Shown piece by piece: positions 5,657 through 7,572 of a stretch of DNA of 7,572 nt. A program made the translations under genes and the position numbers. The DNA is from Candidatus Latescibacterota bacterium. GTDB taxonomy: Bacteria > Latescibacterota > UBA2968 > GCA-2709665. The notes below the pieces were generated by a model, which saw nothing but the letters and a program-made list of their open reading frames with translations, was not told the origin of the DNA and did not search any database. Numbering within the stretch: position 1 is the stretch's first letter; every line of letters begins with the position of its first letter. The stretch spans positions 1 through 7,572 of the forward strand of contig JASLMQ010000049.1 of NCBI GenBank assembly GCA_030746455.1. Direction: 5' to 3'.

Positions 5657-7393
5657 ATGGCTGCAAGGCGAGCGAAGGTGAGCAAGCGGACCCAGGACCG
5701 CCGGATGAAGTGGTGGCGCGAGGCGCGGTTCGGGATGTTCATCCACTGGGGGATCTACGCAGTACCAGCAGGTATCTGGAAGGGCAAGCCGATCGATGGA
5801 ATCGGGGAGTGGATCATGCACCGGGCCCGGATTCCCGTGCGCGAGTACGAGAAGCTGGCGGGGCAGTTCAACCCGGTCAAGTTCAACGCCCGCGAGTGGG
5901 TTCGGATCGCGAAGAAGGCCGGAATGAAGTACCTGACGATCACGTCCAAACACCATGATGGATTCGCGTTGTTCAAGTCCGAGGCGAGCCCGTACAACAT
6001 CGTCGATGCGACCCCGTACGGAAAGGACGTGATCGCGGCGCTGGCAAGGGAGTGCAACAAGGCTGGGATCAAGCTCTGCTTCTATTACTCGCAGAAACAG
6101 GACTGGCACCATCCCGATGCCTCGGGGAACACGTGGGACTACGATGCGACCGAGCAGAACTTCAACAGGTACATGAAGGAGAGGGGCCTCCCCCAGGTGC
6201 GTGAGATCCTGACGGAGTACGGGCCGATCGGCATGATCTGGTACGACACGCCCCAGGATATCACGCCAGCGCAAACGCGGAGGTTCGTGAAGCAGGTCTA
6301 CGACAGCCAGCCCGAATGCCTGGTCAACGGCAGGGCAGGTCACGGGATCGGCGATTACGTGTCCATGGGCGACAACGCGATCCCGCCGGGACGGGTCGAA
6401 GGCGACTGGGAAACGCCCGCTACGATGAACGACACGTGGGCGTTCAAGAAGAACGACCACAACTGGAAGAGCACCAAGGGGCTGCTCCACCGGTTGGTCG
6501 ATATCGTGGGCAAGGGGGGGAACTACCTCCTCAACGTTGGGCCGACGGCCGAGGGTGTGATCCCAAGGCAGAGTGTGAAGCGGCTGGAGGAGATGGGCGA
6601 GTGGCTCAAGGTGAACGGCGAAGCGATCTATGGCACCCTGGCAAGTCCTTGCCCCCACGAGCTGGCGTGGGGCGCCATCACTACGAAGCCCGGCAAGCTC
6701 TACCTGCACTTCAAGACGTGGCCGGGACGGAAGTTCGTCCTGTACGGGCTGAAGAACAAGGTGAAGAAGGCCTACCTGCTGGCGGACAGGAAGAAGTCGC
6801 CGATCGAGACCACACAGGAGCGGGACAAGGCCATCGACCTGGACGCGCTGCGGCTGAAGCTGCCGGCGAAGGCGCCCGACAGGCATGTGTCCGTCGTCGT
6901 GCTCGATATCGCCGGTAAGCCCCGGATGGACCAGGGAATCCTGCAGAGCCCCGACGGCCGAATCCTGCTCGACGCCCACAGCGCAGACGTCCCGAAGGCG
7001 AAGACAGGCTCGTCGCTGGAGAAGGGCCGGTTCGGCACGATCGAGAGATGGCGCAGCACCGGACACAGGGCCACCTGGGACGTCAAGGTGGCCGAGCCCG
7101 GTGAGTTCGATGTGGTGGTGCTGACGCAGACCGAGCACAGCGGACGGTGGGAGCGCGGCCACAGGATGAAGGTGTCGGTCGGCAGGCGGTCCGTGTCGGC
7201 CAGCCTGAAGGATGAGGAGCGGAGAGACAATCCCCGGGCCAGTGCCTTCCTGCTGGACGTGGTGTCCACGCTCGGACGGATCACGATCTCGAAGGCGGGC
7301 ACGCACCGGGTGACGCTCCGCGCAGAGAAGCTAGCGAAGAAGACGAAGATCGGGCCGAAGGTGAGGGGGGTGCATTTGGTTCCGGCCAAGTGA
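5657..7393 (+). CDS. Alpha-L-fucosidase, GH29, with C-terminal accessory domain
   Basis: A 578-aa GH29 enzyme that would hydrolyse terminal alpha-L-fucose from glycans or glycosides. The barrel shows the family motifs RFGMFIHWG (His30), SKHHDGFALF (His99-His100), MIWYDTP with the expected nucleophile Asp197, EGDWETPATMNDTWAF (Glu248, Glu252), GGNYLLNVGPTAEG (about 287-300) and WLKVNGEAIYGT. The retaining mechanism and the WYD nucleophile are family knowledge. The acid/base residue is not assigned here. Residues about 424-578 form a beta-rich accessory module of carbohydrate-binding type. The N-terminus is Arg/Lys-rich without a hydrophobic segment, so there is no visible Sec signal peptide: the enzyme is probably cytoplasmic and acts on imported oligosaccharides. 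A strong GGAGGGAGG Shine-Dalgarno (5641-5649) lies 7 nt before the ATG, and the gene follows the GRE by 48 nt, consistent with the same operon. Confidence 0.93.
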   Translation: MAARRAKVSKRTQDRRMKWWREARFGMFIHWGIYAVPAGIWKGKPIDGIGEWIMHRARIPVREYEKLAGQFNPVKFNAREWVRIAKKAGMKYLTITSKHHDGFALFKSEASPYNIVDATPYGKDVIAALARECNKAGIKLCFYYSQKQDWHHPDASGNTWDYDATEQNFNRYMKERGLPQVREILTEYGPIGMIWYDTPQDITPAQTRRFVKQVYDSQPECLVNGRAGHGIGDYVSMGDNAIPPGRVEGDWETPATMNDTWAFKKNDHNWKSTKGLLHRLVDIVGKGGNYLLNVGPTAEGVIPRQSVKRLEEMGEWLKVNGEAIYGTLASPCPHELAWGAITTKPGKLYLHFKTWPGRKFVLYGLKNKVKKAYLLADRKKSPIETTQERDKAIDLDALRLKLPAKAPDRHVSVVVLDIAGKPRMDQGILQSPDGRILLDAHSADVPKAKTGSSLEKGRFGTIERWRSTGHRATWDVKVAEPGEFDVVVLTQTEHSGRWERGHRMKVSVGRRSVSASLKDEERRDNPRASAFLLDVVSTLGRITISKAGTHRVTLRAEKLAKKTKIGPKVRGVHLVPAK

Positions 7394-7395
7394 GA

Positions 7396-7459
7396 CCTCT
7401 CCCCCTTACTCCCTCCCTGCTTGAACCATGCAGGGACATGCCTCGCAAAGGGGGAGAGG
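7396..7459 (+). terminator. Nested inverted repeat after the last gene (possible terminator or dispersed repeat)
   Basis: A perfect 12-bp outer stem pairs CCTCTCCCCCTT (7396-7407) with AAGGGGGAGAGG (7448-7459). Inside it a second 7-bp stem, TCCCTGC (7414-7420) with GCAGGGA (7430-7436), closes a 9-nt loop. The structure begins 2 nt after the fucosidase TGA, where a transcript end is expected. It lacks a T-run, so it is not a classical intrinsic terminator. The CCTCTCCC...GGGAGAGG composition is also that of common intergenic repeat elements, which may protect mRNA 3' ends. The structure is certain from the sequence; the role is inferred. Confidence 0.6.
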
Positions 7460-7486
7460 GGAAATCGCAATCCGGTTCTCGCCCAG

Positions 7487-7572
7487 ATGGAGCATGCACA
7501 GGCATTGGCCATGGCCGGATTGGGCAAGAGACGACTTAAGCAGGTTCGGGCAATGACGCGTTACATAGCGGC
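7487..7572 (+). CDS. Possible 5' end of an unidentified gene (runs off the window)
   Basis: An ATG at 7487 opens a frame that remains open to the right edge (about 28 residues, beginning MEHAQALAMAGLGKRR). The peptide is Ala-rich and basic. No good Shine-Dalgarno precedes it, and third-position GC is somewhat lower than in the genes upstream, so this may be a different transcription unit or a chance open frame. No family is recognised. Confidence 0.25.
   Translation, partial: MEHAQALAMAGLGKRRLKQVRAMTRYIA

Noticed and set aside
4792..5958. Open frame of 388 codons on the + strand overlapping the GRE end and fucosidase start
   Set aside because: It is an Arg/Gly-rich out-of-frame reading of two real genes, with no family motif.
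4115..7306. Very long open frame on the minus strand (1063 codons) antisense to the GRE and fucosidase
   Set aside because: It lies opposite two genes with unmistakable family motifs. Its translation is His/Arg/Pro/Val-rich without recognisable domains, the usual antisense effect of GC-rich codon use.

Overview
The window is a GC-rich bacterial (possibly Chloroflexota-like or other candidate-phylum) segment with five complete genes, all on the + strand. They are packed closely enough to be one operon. GC-rich codon use, frequent GTG/TTG start candidates and low-complexity intergenic repeats built from GACGACGG / GTGGTCTG words suggest an uncultured anaerobe of metagenomic type. Nothing here fixes the phylum. 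The presence of a glycyl radical enzyme (GRE) indicates an anaerobic lifestyle.

Layout: (1) a short C-terminal fragment of an upstream gene (1-83), then about 180 bp of non-coding leader with a small hairpin. (2) A radical-SAM GRE-activating enzyme with two extra ferredoxin-type clusters (266-1207). (3) Two paralogous members of the uroporphyrinogen decarboxylase / MtaA-like superfamily (about 1238-2272 and 2269-3327). They are translationally coupled by an ATGA overlap and neither is a HemE. (4) A 106-bp spacer holding a long imperfect hairpin (3332-3418). (5) A glycyl radical enzyme (about 3434-5608) with its catalytic Cys and C-terminal radical-Gly loop intact, but with an unusual S-T-C-V-E active-site loop. 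(6) A GH29 alpha-L-fucosidase with a C-terminal accessory domain and no signal peptide (5657-7393). (7) A nested inverted repeat just after its stop (7396-7459), then an open frame running off the right edge.

How they may work together: the activase almost certainly installs the glycyl radical on the GRE. The two URO-D-like proteins sit between the two halves of that pair, so they probably act in the same pathway, perhaps as metal-dependent methyl-transfer or C-C/C-S lyase-type enzymes. No corrinoid protein is present to make the methyltransferase reading firm. The fucosidase could release fucose, whose fermentation product 1,2-propanediol is a known GRE substrate, but the active-site loop and the lack of microcompartment or aldolase genes leave the real substrate open. 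The GRE/activase/double URO-D/fucosidase set is the most interesting feature of the window.
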